Origin: an uncultured Alphaproteobacteria bacterium | Lineage (GTDB): Bacteria; Pseudomonadota; Alphaproteobacteria; Caulobacterales; Caulobacteraceae | DNA length: 64,000 nucleotides | Direction: 5' to 3' | Assembly: GCA_903860975.1 (NCBI GenBank) | Contig: CAIOSI010000021.1 | Span: 185,311-249,310, forward strand | Shown: positions 1-9,236 of the stretch, one piece after another | Layout of the letters: each line of letters begins with the position of its first letter | Position numbering within the stretch: the first letter of the stretch is position 1 | Notes under the pieces: model-generated | What the model was told of the DNA's origin: nothing | What the model saw: the letters and a program-made list of their open reading frames with translations, nothing else | Databases searched by the model: none | Made by a program: the position numbers and the translations under genes

Positions 1-85
1 GTGCAGCGACAGCACTGTGAGGCAGGGTGACGGCTGACGTGGCGCCGGCGATCAGCTGGCGTCGGTCGAGCCTCACGCCAGCCAT
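1..85 (-). CDS. Partial gene: N-terminus of a Tat-exported protein
   Basis: Reading leftward from an ATG at 85, the frame stays open to the window edge and encodes 28 residues. They begin MAGVRLDRRQLIAGATS, then a hydrophobic stretch and an AVAA-type end. A twin arginine followed by a hydrophobic core and small residues is the layout of a Tat signal peptide. The start lies inside the last codons of lysA in another frame (13-nt overlap), so the gene probably continues the argH-lipoprotein-lysA operon. The body of the protein is outside the window, so no function can be given. A chance open frame of this length is possible. Confidence 0.4.
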   Translation of the reverse strand, partial: MAGVRLDRRQLIAGATSAVTLPHSAVAA

Positions 86-1347
86 GGCGCATTCTGTTCC
101 CTTGCAAGCATGTCGTCATAGCTCGGACGTGGTCGCACGACGGCGTATCTGTCGCCCTTCACCAGCACCTCTGGCACCAGGAGCCGAGAATTGTACTCGC
201 TGGACATGGCTGCGCCGTAGGCCCCCGCGGTCATAAAGGCCACCAAGTCACCGGCCGCGATGGGTGCCAGCGCGCGGTCGCGGGTGAACGTGTCGCCAGT
301 TTCGCAGATCGGCCCCACGACATCATAAGTCACAGGCTCGCCAGGGCGCGGCTTTACGGGGCGGATGTCATGATAGGCGTCGTACATGGCCGGCCTGAGC
401 AGATCGTTCATCGCCGCATCCAGCACCAGAAACTTGCGACCTTCGGGTCGCGCATTGACGTGAAGCACTCGCGAGACAAGGACCCCAGCGTTGGCGGCGA
501 TCATCCGCCCCGGCTCGAAGGCGAATTGGATGTCTGGCAGTCCCGCCATCACCCGCGCGATCATCTTGGCGTACTCGCGGGGCTCCGGCGGGGTGGGCTG
601 GTTGAAATAGGGTGCGCCAAGACCACCACCTAGATCCAATCGATCGACTGACAGGCCCTCGCCGCGCAGTCGCTCCACCAGGGCGCGCATCTTGCGGAAC
701 GCCGCCTCCAGGGGTGCGAGATCTGTGATCTGGCTGCCGATGTGGCAGGCGACACCGACGGGACGGACGCCTGCCATGTTCGAGGCCTTGGCGTAGAGTC
801 GTTCAGCCTCAGCCATCGAGACGCCGAACTTATTTTCAGCCTTGCCAGTCGAGATCTTCGCATGGCCGCCGGCTTCGACATCAGGATTCACCCGGATCGC
901 AACTGTGGCGCGCTTGCCAAGCCGCTGTGCGACGGCGTCGACCAGTTTGAGCTCCGGCTCAGACTCCAGATTGATCTCGCAGACCCCGGCTTCGAGCGCC
1001 AAGGCGATCTCCTCTTGCGTCTTGCCAACGCCCGAGAAGACGATGCGATCTGGCGGCACGCCCGCGGCTAGCGCGCGATGGATCTCTCCGGCCGACACCA
1101 CATCTGCGCCAGCGCCGACTTGCGCCAAGGTACGCAGCACCGCGACATTGGAATTGGCCTTCACGGCGAAAGCTATCAACGGGTCCTTGAGGCCTGCGCC
1201 CACCAGGGCCTCGCGAAGCACCGTAAAATGCCTCTGCAGGGTCGCTGAGGAGTAAACATAGACCGGCGTCCCGACAGCCTCTGCGATCTTGGCGAGCTGC
1301 ACGCCCTCACAGGCCAGCTCGCCCTCCTGAAGTTCGAAATGATTCAT
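73..1347 (-). CDS. lysA: Diaminopimelate decarboxylase
   Basis: 424 residues, the usual length for LysA. It catalyses the last step of lysine synthesis, PLP-dependent decarboxylation of meso-diaminopimelate, in the cytosol. Visible marks are the PLP lysine in FAVKANSN (about residue 63), the GGGLG phosphate-binding loop, the EPGR motif and the CETGDTF segment that supplies the substrate-contacting cysteine of the partner subunit in this fold III family. Its start overlaps the stop of the upstream lipoprotein gene by 4 nt (ATGA), so translation is probably coupled. Last complete gene of the argH operon. Confidence 0.97.
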   Translation of the reverse strand: MNHFELQEGELACEGVQLAKIAEAVGTPVYVYSSATLQRHFTVLREALVGAGLKDPLIAFAVKANSNVAVLRTLAQVGAGADVVSAGEIHRALAAGVPPDRIVFSGVGKTQEEIALALEAGVCEINLESEPELKLVDAVAQRLGKRATVAIRVNPDVEAGGHAKISTGKAENKFGVSMAEAERLYAKASNMAGVRPVGVACHIGSQITDLAPLEAAFRKMRALVERLRGEGLSVDRLDLGGGLGAPYFNQPTPPEPREYAKMIARVMAGLPDIQFAFEPGRMIAANAGVLVSRVLHVNARPEGRKFLVLDAAMNDLLRPAMYDAYHDIRPVKPRPGEPVTYDVVGPICETGDTFTRDRALAPIAAGDLVAFMTAGAYGAAMSSEYNSRLLVPEVLVKGDRYAVVRPRPSYDDMLAREQNAPWLA

Positions 1348-1673
1348 CGTGGGTTGGCGTAGGGGTCGGGCAAGGCACCGGGGGGGCCGGATTTGAACGG
1401 ATCCTGGCCGGAGCCCGGGATTGGCAAAGTACGCGGCGGCGCGGGGTCGATCGCCTGGTCACGAGGGTCGATCGTGTCGACCGGACGCTGCGGATCCTGG
1501 GCCTGGCGCCGTTGTTCTTCAGCCTGGCGCTCAGTGGCCCGTCCAGCGCCGTTCAGTGGGCCAGGCTTGTCCAATGCGCCCAGCCGACCGCACGCGGTCA
1601 GGGGAACGCCTGAGATCAGCAGGACCGCACTTCCCACGATGAAGGGCGTGCGGACGAGGGTGCGGGGGATCAT
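1344..1673 (-). CDS. Small lipoprotein of the LptM-like type
   Basis: 109 residues starting at MIPRT (ATG at 1673), which overlaps the argH stop by 4 nt; a start six codons further upstream lies inside argH and is less likely. The N-terminus is a lipoprotein signal with lipobox LTAC (cysteine about residue 28). The mature part is rich in proline, glutamine and charged residues with no domain. A small lipoprotein between argH and lysA is common in proteobacteria. In enterobacteria the lysA-adjacent LptM assists assembly of the LptD-LptE LPS translocon; the same role here is inference from position and size only. Confidence 0.82.
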   Translation of the reverse strand: MIPRTLVRTPFIVGSAVLLISGVPLTACGRLGALDKPGPLNGAGRATERQAEEQRRQAQDPQRPVDTIDPRDQAIDPAPPRTLPIPGSGQDPFKSGPPGALPDPYANPR

Positions 1674-3091
1674 GCGAGGATTTCCTTCCAACGCTGGATC
1701 TGCACCCGCACCTGGTCGGGCGCCGTGCCGCCGTAGCTCATCCGGCTGGCGACCGAGGCTTGGGGCGTCAGCACCTTGTAGACGTCGTGAGTGATTCTTG
1801 GCTCCAAGACCTGCAACTCGGCGAGCGGCAGGTCTGGTAGGTCGCAGCCAATCTGCTCGGCGCGTTTCACCGCCGCGCCCGTTATGTGATGAGCTTCGCG
1901 GAACGGCAGGCCCAGTTGGCGCACCAACCAGTCGGCGAGGTCGGTGGCGGTGGAGAAACCCGCGCCAGCGGCGGCCCCCATCCGATCGCGGTTTGGCTCC
2001 AGGTCCGTGACCATGCCGGCCATCGCTCTTAGTGAAAGTTCGAGGGCGTCGAAGGCCTCAAAGGTTGGGACCTTGTCCTCTTGCATGTCCTTCGAATAGG
2101 TCAGCGGAAGACCTTTCATGACGACGGCCAATTGGGTGAACGATCCCAGCAGCCGCCCAGCCTTGGCCCGGACCAACTCGGCGGCATCAGGATTCTTCTT
2201 TTGCGGCATGATGGAAGAGCCGGTGGTGAATGCGTCGGTCAAGGTGACGAAGCCGAATTGCGGCGTCATCCAGATGACGATTTCTTCGGCCAGGCGCGAA
2301 AGATGGATTGAAGTAATGCTGGCGGCTGCCAGGCTTTCCAGGGCGAAATCCCGATCGGCAACGGCGTCCAAAGAATTGGCGGCTGGCCGATCGAAGCCTA
2401 GCGCTTTTGCGGTCTGGTGACGGTCGATCGGGAATGGAGAGCCGGCCAAGGCCGCAGCGCCCAGCGGGCTTTCATTCATCCGCACCCGAGCGTCTGCGAA
2501 CCGCGACGCGTCGCGGCCGAACATTTCCACATAGGCCATTAGATGGTGGCCGAAGGTGACCGGTTGGGCCGGCTGCAGATGGGTGAAGCCCGGCATTAGC
2601 GTTGTGGCGTGTGGCTCGGCCTTGGCGAGCAACGCCTTTTGCAAGGCTCGGATCTGGACGTGAGTGCGGTCGCAAGCCTCGCGCACCCACATGCGAAAAT
2701 CGAGCGCGACCTGGTCGTTTCGTGAACGTGCGGTATGCAAGCGTCCAGCCGCCGGCCCGATCAGTTCGTGAAGGCGCGCTTCCACGTTCATGTGGATATC
2801 TTCGAACTCTTCGCGGAAAGGGAAGACCCCGGCTGAGATTTCCTCGCCAATCGCACCCAGGCCTTTCTGGATAGCGGCGGCGTCCTCGCTTGAAATCACG
2901 CCCGTGTTTTGCAACATCGCCGCGTGTGCCCGGGACCCTTCGAGATCCTGGGACGCGAGCCTGCGGTCAAAGCTGATGGAGACGTTGATCGCCTGCATCA
3001 GCTCGGCCGGTTTGTCCGAGAAGCGGCCACCCCACATGGCTTGGCCCGAGGCGGCCCTAGGCTTTGCGGCGTTAGAGGAGTCTGTAGTCAT
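1670..3091 (-). CDS. argH: Argininosuccinate lyase
   Basis: 473 residues from MTTDSSN at 3091. Splits argininosuccinate into arginine and fumarate, the last step of arginine synthesis. It has the fumarase/aspartase superfamily signature [12 protein letters not shown] with the catalytic serine loop, plus TARSRNDQ and TGFTHLQ. The frame extends further upstream but that part overlaps the divergent gene and does not look like ArgH. A second start at 3037 ([10 protein letters not shown]) matches the start of the E. coli enzyme; neither has a clear ribosome-binding site. If 3091 is used, this start codon abuts the start codon of the divergent tlpA-like gene with no base between them. Confidence 0.95.
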   Translation of the reverse strand: MTTDSSNAAKPRAASGQAMWGGRFSDKPAELMQAINVSISFDRRLASQDLEGSRAHAAMLQNTGVISSEDAAAIQKGLGAIGEEISAGVFPFREEFEDIHMNVEARLHELIGPAAGRLHTARSRNDQVALDFRMWVREACDRTHVQIRALQKALLAKAEPHATTLMPGFTHLQPAQPVTFGHHLMAYVEMFGRDASRFADARVRMNESPLGAAALAGSPFPIDRHQTAKALGFDRPAANSLDAVADRDFALESLAAASITSIHLSRLAEEIVIWMTPQFGFVTLTDAFTTGSSIMPQKKNPDAAELVRAKAGRLLGSFTQLAVVMKGLPLTYSKDMQEDKVPTFEAFDALELSLRAMAGMVTDLEPNRDRMGAAAGAGFSTATDLADWLVRQLGLPFREAHHITGAAVKRAEQIGCDLPDLPLAELQVLEPRITHDVYKVLTPQASVASRMSYGGTAPDQVRVQIQRWKEILA

Positions 3092-3721
3092 ATGAACGAT
3101 CAGTCCGCAGGAAAGCCCAGGGGCGGGGTCCTGACATGGGCCCTCTGGGGCGTCGCTGCTATAGGCGTCGCGGCGGTTGTCTACATCATCGCGCAGTCCG
3201 CGACCAAGCCGGCGACACAAGCCCCGGTCGCTTTGGCAACCGCGCCTGCAACCCACGACGTTTCCAAGAAGCTCGAACACGCAGCCGATGGGACCGCGCC
3301 GCCCGCCTACGTCTTTATAGACGGCAAGGACAAGAAGGTCACCGCAGCTGACTTCAAGGGCAAGATCGTCGTCATGAATCTTTGGGCGACGTGGTGCGCG
3401 CCCTGCAAGCTGGAGATGCCCACATTGGCCAAACTTGCCCAAGCCTATGCTGGCAAGCCTGTCGCCGTCGTCGCGATCAGCATCGACAAGCCCGAGGCGG
3501 TTGAGCAAGCCAAGGCCTTTATCGCCCAGCAGGCGCCACTGGCCTTCTACAATGATCCCGACGCAAAGCTTCCGTGGGCTCTGAAACCGGCAGCCAATGG
3601 TATGCCCACGACGATCATCCTCGGAAAGGACGGCCTAGAACGCGGCCGTATTTCGGGAGAAGCCGATTGGGCCGGCGACGGCGCCAAGGCTCTGATCGAC
3701 AAGCTGCTGGCAGCCGGCTGA
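3092..3721 (+). CDS. TlpA-like membrane-anchored thioredoxin
   Basis: 209 residues. An N-terminal membrane anchor (about residues 13-34) is followed by a spacer rich in Ala, Pro and Thr and a TlpA/ResA-type thioredoxin domain with active site WCAPC (Cys102 and Cys105). The domain would face the periplasm, where such proteins reduce disulfides of apocytochromes or copper-site proteins. Start chosen at 3092 because AGAGGAG at 3074-3080 lies 11 nt upstream. The frame continues upstream but there runs over argH. Divergent from argH with zero intergenic bases. Confidence 0.9.
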   Translation: MNDQSAGKPRGGVLTWALWGVAAIGVAAVVYIIAQSATKPATQAPVALATAPATHDVSKKLEHAADGTAPPAYVFIDGKDKKVTAADFKGKIVVMNLWATWCAPCKLEMPTLAKLAQAYAGKPVAVVAISIDKPEAVEQAKAFIAQQAPLAFYNDPDAKLPWALKPAANGMPTTIILGKDGLERGRISGEADWAGDGAKALIDKLLAAG

Positions 3722-3739
3722 CGGGTCCAAGCCCGATGA

Positions 3740-4159
3740 TCAGGCAACCAGCCGGCTTCGCGCAGATGCCGGGCTCTGCGAGGTGAAGGCGCGTAGCAGG
3801 CTGACCAGGGAGGATCTTGAATCTGGTGCCATCAACTCGTAGGCGGCCAGCAGCTCGATCGCCCCCGGTGTGCGCATCCGGGTGAGAAGATCCAAGTCCC
3901 CGGTGATCTCGCGATCTGGGCCATCCAGAACGTCCATTAGGTCAACCACCCGACACTTCAACGCCCTGGCGATCTGAACGAGCCGCGAAAAAGAGATGCG
4001 GTTCGCGCCATTCTCGTATTTCTGAATTTGCTGGAAGCTGACGCCGCACTGTTCTGCGAGTGTTTCCTGCGAGATGCCGATCGTGCGCCGGCGAATGCGG
4101 ACTGCGGCCCCCAGGGCCAAATCCATTGGATCGGGTGCTTTCGGTGAAGGGTCTGCCAA
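3740..4159 (-). CDS. XRE-family transcriptional regulator
   Basis: 139 residues. A Cro/C1-type helix-turn-helix spans about residues 12-66 (IGISQETLAEQCGVSFQQIQ, then KYENGANRIS). The C-terminal part is helical and unlike any named domain. Start chosen as TTG at 4159: GGGGAG lies 7 nt upstream on the coding strand (4167-4172) and the protein then begins like other alphaproteobacterial XRE regulators of this group (short leader, then DPMDLALGAAVRIRRR). ATG starts at 4126 and 4306 lack a comparable site. Related alphaproteobacterial proteins include SOS- and motility-linked regulators; the target here is unknown. Confidence 0.85.
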   Translation of the reverse strand: MADPSPKAPDPMDLALGAAVRIRRRTIGISQETLAEQCGVSFQQIQKYENGANRISFSRLVQIARALKCRVVDLMDVLDGPDREITGDLDLLTRMRTPGAIELLAAYELMAPDSRSSLVSLLRAFTSQSPASARSRLVA

Positions 4160-4489
4160 TTTCAATCTCCCCGGCCAGCATCTTCTGCGCGAGCGACATC
4201 CCCCGGGGGTCGTCAGGTGGCTTGTTATTAGGTTAAGCCATCTGGTTGCCTTCTGAAAAGCAGCTTCGAAAACGGGTGACGCGAGAGATTGAAACCTAAG
4301 CCGCAAGGCCCAGCGAGCAACTGCTCGGGCCTCTCCCGAGTTTGATTTTTTTGGCTGCGGTATAATTTGGGAAATAGGCAGTCCTGAGGATTCGGCGCCA
4401 CGACGCTGAAATTGCGCGGTTAATCACTTGGTGACCGAAGCAGCCACGACTGTGGCATCACACGACCTCGCCAACTGACCCAGGGTTTC
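4160..4489. other. Gene-free stretch upstream of the XRE gene
   Basis: 330 nt between the XRE start and a possible small gene. It holds the XRE ribosome-binding site (4167-4172), the plus-strand terminator at 4324-4352 and an isolated TATAAT at 4361. The part around 4335-4380 is clearly richer in A and T than its surroundings. No convincing coding frame was found. Confidence 0.6.
4324..4352 (+). terminator. Rho-independent terminator on the plus strand
   Basis: A 6-bp perfect stem (CTCGGG at 4324-4329 with CCCGAG at 4335-4340, loop CCTCT) is followed at once by TTTGATTTTTTT. This is a classical intrinsic terminator for rightward transcription. The only upstream plus-strand gene is the tlpA-like gene ending at 3721, so it would stop a transcript running antisense through the XRE gene, or end an unannotated small RNA. 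A perfect TATAAT at 4361-4366 just downstream could be a -10 box for the small gene at 4490, but no good -35 was seen. Confidence 0.55.
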
Positions 4490-4741
4490 ATGCGTCCCAT
4501 TCGCCTCCATCCGCCTTTCGACCACGGCGCGGCCCTTCGTGTGCCGCCGCCCAGCGACAAGAAGAGTTGGCGCACGCTTTGGCGTTGGCTGGGCGAAGAG
4601 GCTTGCGCCGTGATTGAGGGCGCATCTGTCCAGGTGCGAACGCCCGACGGGCCGGTGATCGCCCGCTGCGGAGACTGGATTGTGCTGTCTCACTCTGGGT
4701 GTTTTCATGTCGCGCACGCCTCAAGGATTTGCGACGCCTGA
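4490..4741 (+). CDS. Small hypothetical protein
   Basis: 83 residues, beginning MRPIRLHPPFDHGAAL. The C-terminal half (VRTPDGPVIARCGDWIVLSHSGCF) has the ring of the short beta-rich GDWI/V...G.F segment seen in many small phage-derived and hypothetical proteins, but no family can be named with confidence. The reading frame has a sensible residue mix; the overlapping minus-strand frames look like shadows (Arg- and His-rich). No clear ribosome-binding site. It ends 32 nt before the epimerase gene on the same strand. It may be real but unexpressed, or spurious. Confidence 0.4.
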   Translation: MRPIRLHPPFDHGAALRVPPPSDKKSWRTLWRWLGEEACAVIEGASVQVRTPDGPVIARCGDWIVLSHSGCFHVAHASRICDA

Positions 4742-4773
4742 CGAAGGCCGTGAGAATCCGCCATAATGGGCGA

Positions 4774-5892
4774 ATGTCTCCGCGTTTCGATACACTTTCC
4801 GCCGCCGCCGGTTGGTATGATTCCTGGCTGAAAGAGGCTGCCTTGCCGCTTTGGGCCAGTGTCGGCGTCGATCCTGGGAACGGGCTGTTTCAAGAGACGC
4901 TTAGTATCGAGGGACATCTCATCGAGGCGCCTCGTCGGGCTCGCGCTCAAGCCCGACAGGTCTTCGTCTTCGCCTCTGCCGTGACAGCCGGATATGGCGA
5001 CCAGTGGCTTTCTGTGGCCAAGGCCGGTTGGGCGCGGTTCGTGCAAGCCTATCGCCGACCTGATGGTCTCTTTATCAATCGTGTCGCGGCGGATGGAACG
5101 CCGATCGATACCAACGCAGATATCTACGAGCAGGCGTTTGCCCTCTTGGCCATGGCCGCGCTGCAGGCGGCGGATCCGTCAAACCGCGAACTGGCTGTCG
5201 AGGCGGAGTGTTTGCGTGCAGCGCTGCAGGATCGCCGCGTTGCAGGCGGCGGATTTCGCGAGAACGGGATCCATCCCTTTCAGGCCAACTGCCACATGCA
5301 CCTCTTCGAGAGCTCGATGTCTTGGGAAACGACCGGCGGGCGAGATTGGACACTGCTCTCCGACGAATTGGCCAACCTGGCCATGACCAAATTCATCGAC
5401 CCACAGAGCGGTGCGCTGAGAGAGTTTTTCGACGCTGACTGGAATGCGTTGCAAGGCGAAGGCGGGCTAATGGAGCCTGGACATCACTTCGAGTGGGCCT
5501 GGTTGCTGGACCGGTGGGGCCGCGATCGGGGCGATGGCGCGGCGCGGGCCGCGGCGGTGCGCCTGTTCGAAAATGGCTTGCGCGGCGTCGACAGGGTCCG
5601 TGGGGTCGCCGTCAACGCCCTGTGGGAAGATTTTTCGATTCGCGATGGGGCGGCGCGCCTTTGGCCGCAAACCGAGCACTTGAAGGCCGCCGTTGTCTTG
5701 GGTGACGAGGCTCAGATCCTGCGCGCCGCTCGCGGCCTGGCGCAGTATCTCGAGGTCCCGGCCCGGGGCACCTGGCGCGACAAGCTGGACCCTGCGGGCA
5801 CGTTTGTCGATGAGCCGGCTCCGGCAACGTCGTTCTACCACTTGATCGTTGCGATCTTGGAGTTGACGGCTCGAGCTAAGGCCGCCGTCTAG
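4774..5892 (+). CDS. AGE-family sugar epimerase/isomerase
   Basis: 372 residues from MSPRFDTL; a longer frame starting at 4699 overlaps the small upstream gene. The protein is a full-length (alpha/alpha)6-barrel enzyme of the N-acylglucosamine 2-epimerase family. Typical segments are the NADIYEQAF motif (residues about 113-121), CHMHLFESSM and EPGHHFEWAWLL, which carry the histidines that catalyse sugar epimerisation or aldose-ketose isomerisation. In alphaproteobacteria such enzymes act on mannose, mannose 6-phosphate or glucosamine derivatives; the substrate here cannot be read from sequence. Stands alone. Confidence 0.88.
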   Translation: MSPRFDTLSAAAGWYDSWLKEAALPLWASVGVDPGNGLFQETLSIEGHLIEAPRRARAQARQVFVFASAVTAGYGDQWLSVAKAGWARFVQAYRRPDGLFINRVAADGTPIDTNADIYEQAFALLAMAALQAADPSNRELAVEAECLRAALQDRRVAGGGFRENGIHPFQANCHMHLFESSMSWETTGGRDWTLLSDELANLAMTKFIDPQSGALREFFDADWNALQGEGGLMEPGHHFEWAWLLDRWGRDRGDGAARAAAVRLFENGLRGVDRVRGVAVNALWEDFSIRDGAARLWPQTEHLKAAVVLGDEAQILRAARGLAQYLEVPARGTWRDKLDPAGTFVDEPAPATSFYHLIVAILELTARAKAAV

Positions 5893-5919
5893 TCTAACGG
5901 CATCGTGCAAACCCGACCG

Positions 5920-6954
5920 CTAGTGGTCGCCGCTCTTGCTTTGCGCCGTCTTGGCTTCAGACGCGCGGACGCCCCGCAAGATGTCGGGCAAGGCGTAATT
6001 TCCCTCATGGCAGGCATATTCGAAGAGCGGTTCCTTGCCGGCGTTGAGGCTCATCTGCGCACGCCAGGGTCTGGTGTAGTAGGTCGGGTCTTCGACCCCG
6101 AATTCATAGAAGATTTGGCTCGCTGAAGTGCGGGTCAGGCGCTCGGTGACCCGGCCTTGAGGCGTCAAGTAGATAGGCCCGGCGCGGCCTTGTTCAGCGT
6201 TCACATTGATGGTCTCGATCACCAGAGTGTCGCCGTCCCACCAGCCGGTCGCATCGCCTAGCCACGGGTGCAGAGCCGCCGGTCCGTGACCGGCTTGAGC
6301 CGCAGACTTGTTCGGGAAGATCGGAATGATGCGGGCATCGTGGATCATCTCTACAACAATGGTGACCGCGCCCTTGGTGTGCACAATCTCGTAGTTGGAG
6401 TTGTAGATGTTGTTGAGCATGCCCGGCCCGCCGGAGCCGCGTGAGGAGATCAAGCAGCGATCCCAAGGTTCCATAACGTCAGGGCCGGCTGGCGTATCTG
6501 CCGCGCGGGCGTAGGCGTTGGCCTTGGCGATCAGCTTACGGCCGGTTTCAGAAAGGGGCAGTTCGCCATCAATCGGATCGATGATCCAGGAGGTGCGGTA
6601 TTCGCCCTTCACCTCACCGAAGTTGCGGCCTGGATCAAGCCAAAAGCCGTTGTAGCCACCCGGGTCGCCGGGGCTGGGGGCTCCCTCCTCGGAATTGATG
6701 GGCGCTGTATCAGCGTCGAGGCGACGCAGCATCGGGTTCGACTTAAGAAGGGCTTTGGCCTCGACCTCGCCGATCACCAGTTTGGAGGTGCCTGGCATCC
6801 GCGTCAGGTGGGTCACGGAGGCATTACTCCAGACGCCCGACAGATCCGGGTGACCGTCGCCGGCGCGGGGAACGGGTTTGGCAAAAGCAGTTGCGCACGA
6901 CAGGGTACATGCCGCTGCGAGGACAGCAAGGGTAAGGGGGCGGAGCATAAGCAC
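5920..6954 (-). CDS. Exported protein of unknown function
   Basis: 344 residues. A cleavable signal peptide (residues about 1-25, ending ATAFAKP) precedes a mature domain with DLSGVWSNASVTH near the start, and later GWWDGDTLVIETINV and VTERLTRTSASQIFYEF. This pattern (a DLSGVW opening and a WWDGDTLV centre) marks a family of secreted proteins found as many paralogues in Acidobacteria, sphingomonads and Caulobacterales, so far without an assigned activity. It may bind or modify an extracytoplasmic substrate. Convergent with the epimerase gene (27 nt apart). Confidence 0.75.
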   Translation of the reverse strand: MLMLRPLTLAVLAAACTLSCATAFAKPVPRAGDGHPDLSGVWSNASVTHLTRMPGTSKLVIGEVEAKALLKSNPMLRRLDADTAPINSEEGAPSPGDPGGYNGFWLDPGRNFGEVKGEYRTSWIIDPIDGELPLSETGRKLIAKANAYARAADTPAGPDVMEPWDRCLISSRGSGGPGMLNNIYNSNYEIVHTKGAVTIVVEMIHDARIIPIFPNKSAAQAGHGPAALHPWLGDATGWWDGDTLVIETINVNAEQGRAGPIYLTPQGRVTERLTRTSASQIFYEFGVEDPTYYTRPWRAQMSLNAGKEPLFEYACHEGNYALPDILRGVRASEAKTAQSKSGDH

Positions 6955-7558
6955 GCTTCAACCTAGCGAGTTCGTGGTCAGAACCTATCCCAAATCCTAT
7001 CGCTTTTGGTGTTCGTTTTCATTGGTGCCTGCGAATTTGGCGCCGCGACCCTGGATCGGTCACGCGAGCCAAAAAGCGCACCAAAATCTTGCGATTGATC
7101 GGGGCAGCGATCAGCGCGCCGAACCGAATCAATGCGGTGTCGTTTTCTTCGACGATGCACGTGCCTGACGCGCCTTGCCTTCGAGCGCCTGGATCAGCAC
7201 GTGGATCATGGCGTCGGGTCAGATAGCCACTGCAAGATGGCCGTCGGCAACGAGGACAGAAACTGGGTCTTTCCGTAGGATCGGCCGGCAAGGGCCTTGG
7301 CTATTTATTCAGGCAGGCCTTGGTCTTAAGGGCCGCGATTGATGTCGGCTCGAGGTCAGGGCCGGCTCGTGAGCGCAGAGCTTTCGTGCGGCGCGAAGAC
7401 CGTCCATGACAGGCAAGCTTATCGCAGCGATCAGCCCAGCGCCCAGCAGTGTGCCAAGGGATCGAAAATAAATCCCCTGCAGGAACCGCGAAAACGCGCA
7501 TCGAGTCCACAAGGCGTCCGTTACGTTTGACAGGAAGACTTGGCGGGAAGGCCTGATG
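6955..7558. other. Gene-poor stretch of about 600 nt
   Basis: Only short overlapping frames are present on both strands (60-96 codons), none with a ribosome-binding site. A 67-codon minus-strand frame (7309-7512) has one hydrophobic segment (LGTLLGAGLIAAISLP) but begins with TTG and lacks a binding site. The stretch may be the eroded remnant of one or two genes. No repeat, hairpin with T-tract or RNA gene was seen. Confidence 0.5.
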
Positions 7559-8656
7559 TCAGGTCGCGAATTCCACGACCGCCAAGACGAGCCCGGCGAT
7601 CCAAAGTGTCTCCAGCACCATGACCGCGACGGGGCGCCAGCCGGCTGCGATGAGCGCCTTGAAAGAGGTCTTCATCCCAAGTGCCGCGATCGCGACCACA
7701 AGCAGCCAGCGAGAAATCTCAGTCGCTCCGCTCACCGCGACTTTCGGCAGAAAGCCCAGGCTGTTGATGGCCACCAGGGCGGCAAACCCGAACAGAAACC
7801 ACGGCAGCGGCACCTTTGCTCCCGACGCCTCGCCACGGCCGCGCGATATCACGAAGGCGATGGTACCGACGACCGGCAGCAGCATGGCGACCCGCAGGAG
7901 TTTCACATAGGTCGCCACGTCGCCGGTCTTTTGAGAGATCGTGTAGCCGGCGCCTACGACTTGGGCCACGTCGTGAATGGTGCCGCCCAGGAAGAAGCCG
8001 GCCCGCTCGTTGTCGAGGCCGATAGCCGTGACGAGCATCGGGTAAAGGATCATGGCGATGGTCGACAGCCCAGTCACCACGACGACGGCCAAGATGACGT
8101 CGCGTTCGCTCTCTTTGCTCTTGGGTAAGACAGAGGCAATCGCCAGCGCCGCCGACGCGCCGCAGATCCCTACCGATCCGCCGGAAAGCGTTCCGAAGCT
8201 ACGGCTCAAGCCGAGCATTCGTGCCAGCAGCAGACCCACAAGAAGTGTCGTCGTGACGCCTGCGACCACCATGGCGACCGGGACCGGACCCAGGGCCACG
8301 ATCTGCTCGACCGTGATCCGCGCGCCCAACAGGGCCACGCCTGTGCGAAGGATCGCTTTGGAGGCGAACTCGATTCCTGGAATGCAGCGGCCTTCCTCAT
8401 GCAGGAAATGAAAGGTCATGCCGAAGAGCAACGCAAACAGCATCACTGGCGTCTTGTAATGAGAGGCGAGCCAATCAGCGGCGAGCGCAATGGTCACCGC
8501 GACCAGGACACCCGGATAAACCCGTTGGACGAAAGCCTGGACGCTGAGCTGCTGGTGTGGCGCGGGCGCAGAGACCGGCAGGCCTTCCATGCCCTCAAAG
8601 GATTGGAACATTTCGCGCGCTGCGGTGGCATCTGTGTCGATATCCCTTATCGCCAT
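7559..8656 (-). CDS. YeiH-family putative sulfate/sulfite exporter
   Basis: 365 residues from MAIRDIDT. The long frame extends to 8791 but the extra N-terminus is not family-like; the purine-rich GAAAAGGAG and AAGGCGG precede 8656. About ten membrane segments with the conserved family stretches (KTPVMLFALLFGM, LLGARIT, GGSVGICGASAALAI, FLGGTIHDVAQVVGAGY). The family (YeiH/UPF0324) is predicted to export inorganic sulfur oxyanions, often next to a LysR regulator. None is adjacent here. The sulfatase gene 6 kb away releases sulfate, so a link is possible but speculative. Confidence 0.85.
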   Translation of the reverse strand: MAIRDIDTDATAAREMFQSFEGMEGLPVSAPAPHQQLSVQAFVQRVYPGVLVAVTIALAADWLASHYKTPVMLFALLFGMTFHFLHEEGRCIPGIEFASKAILRTGVALLGARITVEQIVALGPVPVAMVVAGVTTTLLVGLLLARMLGLSRSFGTLSGGSVGICGASAALAIASVLPKSKESERDVILAVVVVTGLSTIAMILYPMLVTAIGLDNERAGFFLGGTIHDVAQVVGAGYTISQKTGDVATYVKLLRVAMLLPVVGTIAFVISRGRGEASGAKVPLPWFLFGFAALVAINSLGFLPKVAVSGATEISRWLLVVAIAALGMKTSFKALIAAGWRPVAVMVLETLWIAGLVLAVVEFAT

Positions 8657-9236
8657 GACCGCCTTGCGCTCCTTTTCGTCGGAGGGACAAATTGGTCCGG
8701 TTCGGCACCGAGCGCCAGCGGTCAGGGATTGGGGACGCCGGCCTGTCCAAATAGGGGTTGATCGACGCCCAGGACATTGCAGCAGGGCCAATCTGCCAGG
8801 TTCGCCAGCCCTGTCGCATCTCGTCGCACTGACAGTCTAGGAGGACATCTGGTCGGGGGCGGCCGAGTTGCAATCGGGGCTGTAACCAATTCTCCCGGGC
8901 TGTCGAATAGGATGTTGGACGGCTAAGGGTCCGGCGGAAGGAGGGCGCACGGTGTCGACGGTCAACGATCCGAGCCCCGTGACGGTCAATGGCTATTCTT
9001 CGCAAATTGCATAGACATCGATTACGCCAAGCAGCACCTGGACCCGGCTCATCCCAAAGACGAGCCCTAGGCATTAACGCCAGCCACCCGCCCCGTTCGA
9101 CGCGAGCGCCTCAGTCGGTTTCCCAGACGCCCAATACGCCTGCCGTTGCCTTGGGTGGTGTCTTTTCCGGGCTATCAATAGCGCCAAACACGGACCCGCT
9201 GACGTTCCCGGCCCAGCAGCGCCTAAATCTCACGGT
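8657..9236. other. Gene-free stretch upstream of the YeiH-family gene
   Basis: 580 nt between the end of the TetR gene and the YeiH start, all on the leftward-reading side. Several frames are open but have the Arg/Pro/Ser-rich look of GC-driven shadows. No remnant of the LysR regulator that usually accompanies YeiH-type genes was recognised. It must hold the promoter of the exporter, which could not be placed. Confidence 0.5.

Noticed and set aside
7301..7512. Possible small membrane protein of 67-69 residues in two overlapping minus-strand frames
   Set aside because: Starts are TTG or unsupported ATG, no ribosome-binding site, and no frame clearly favoured.
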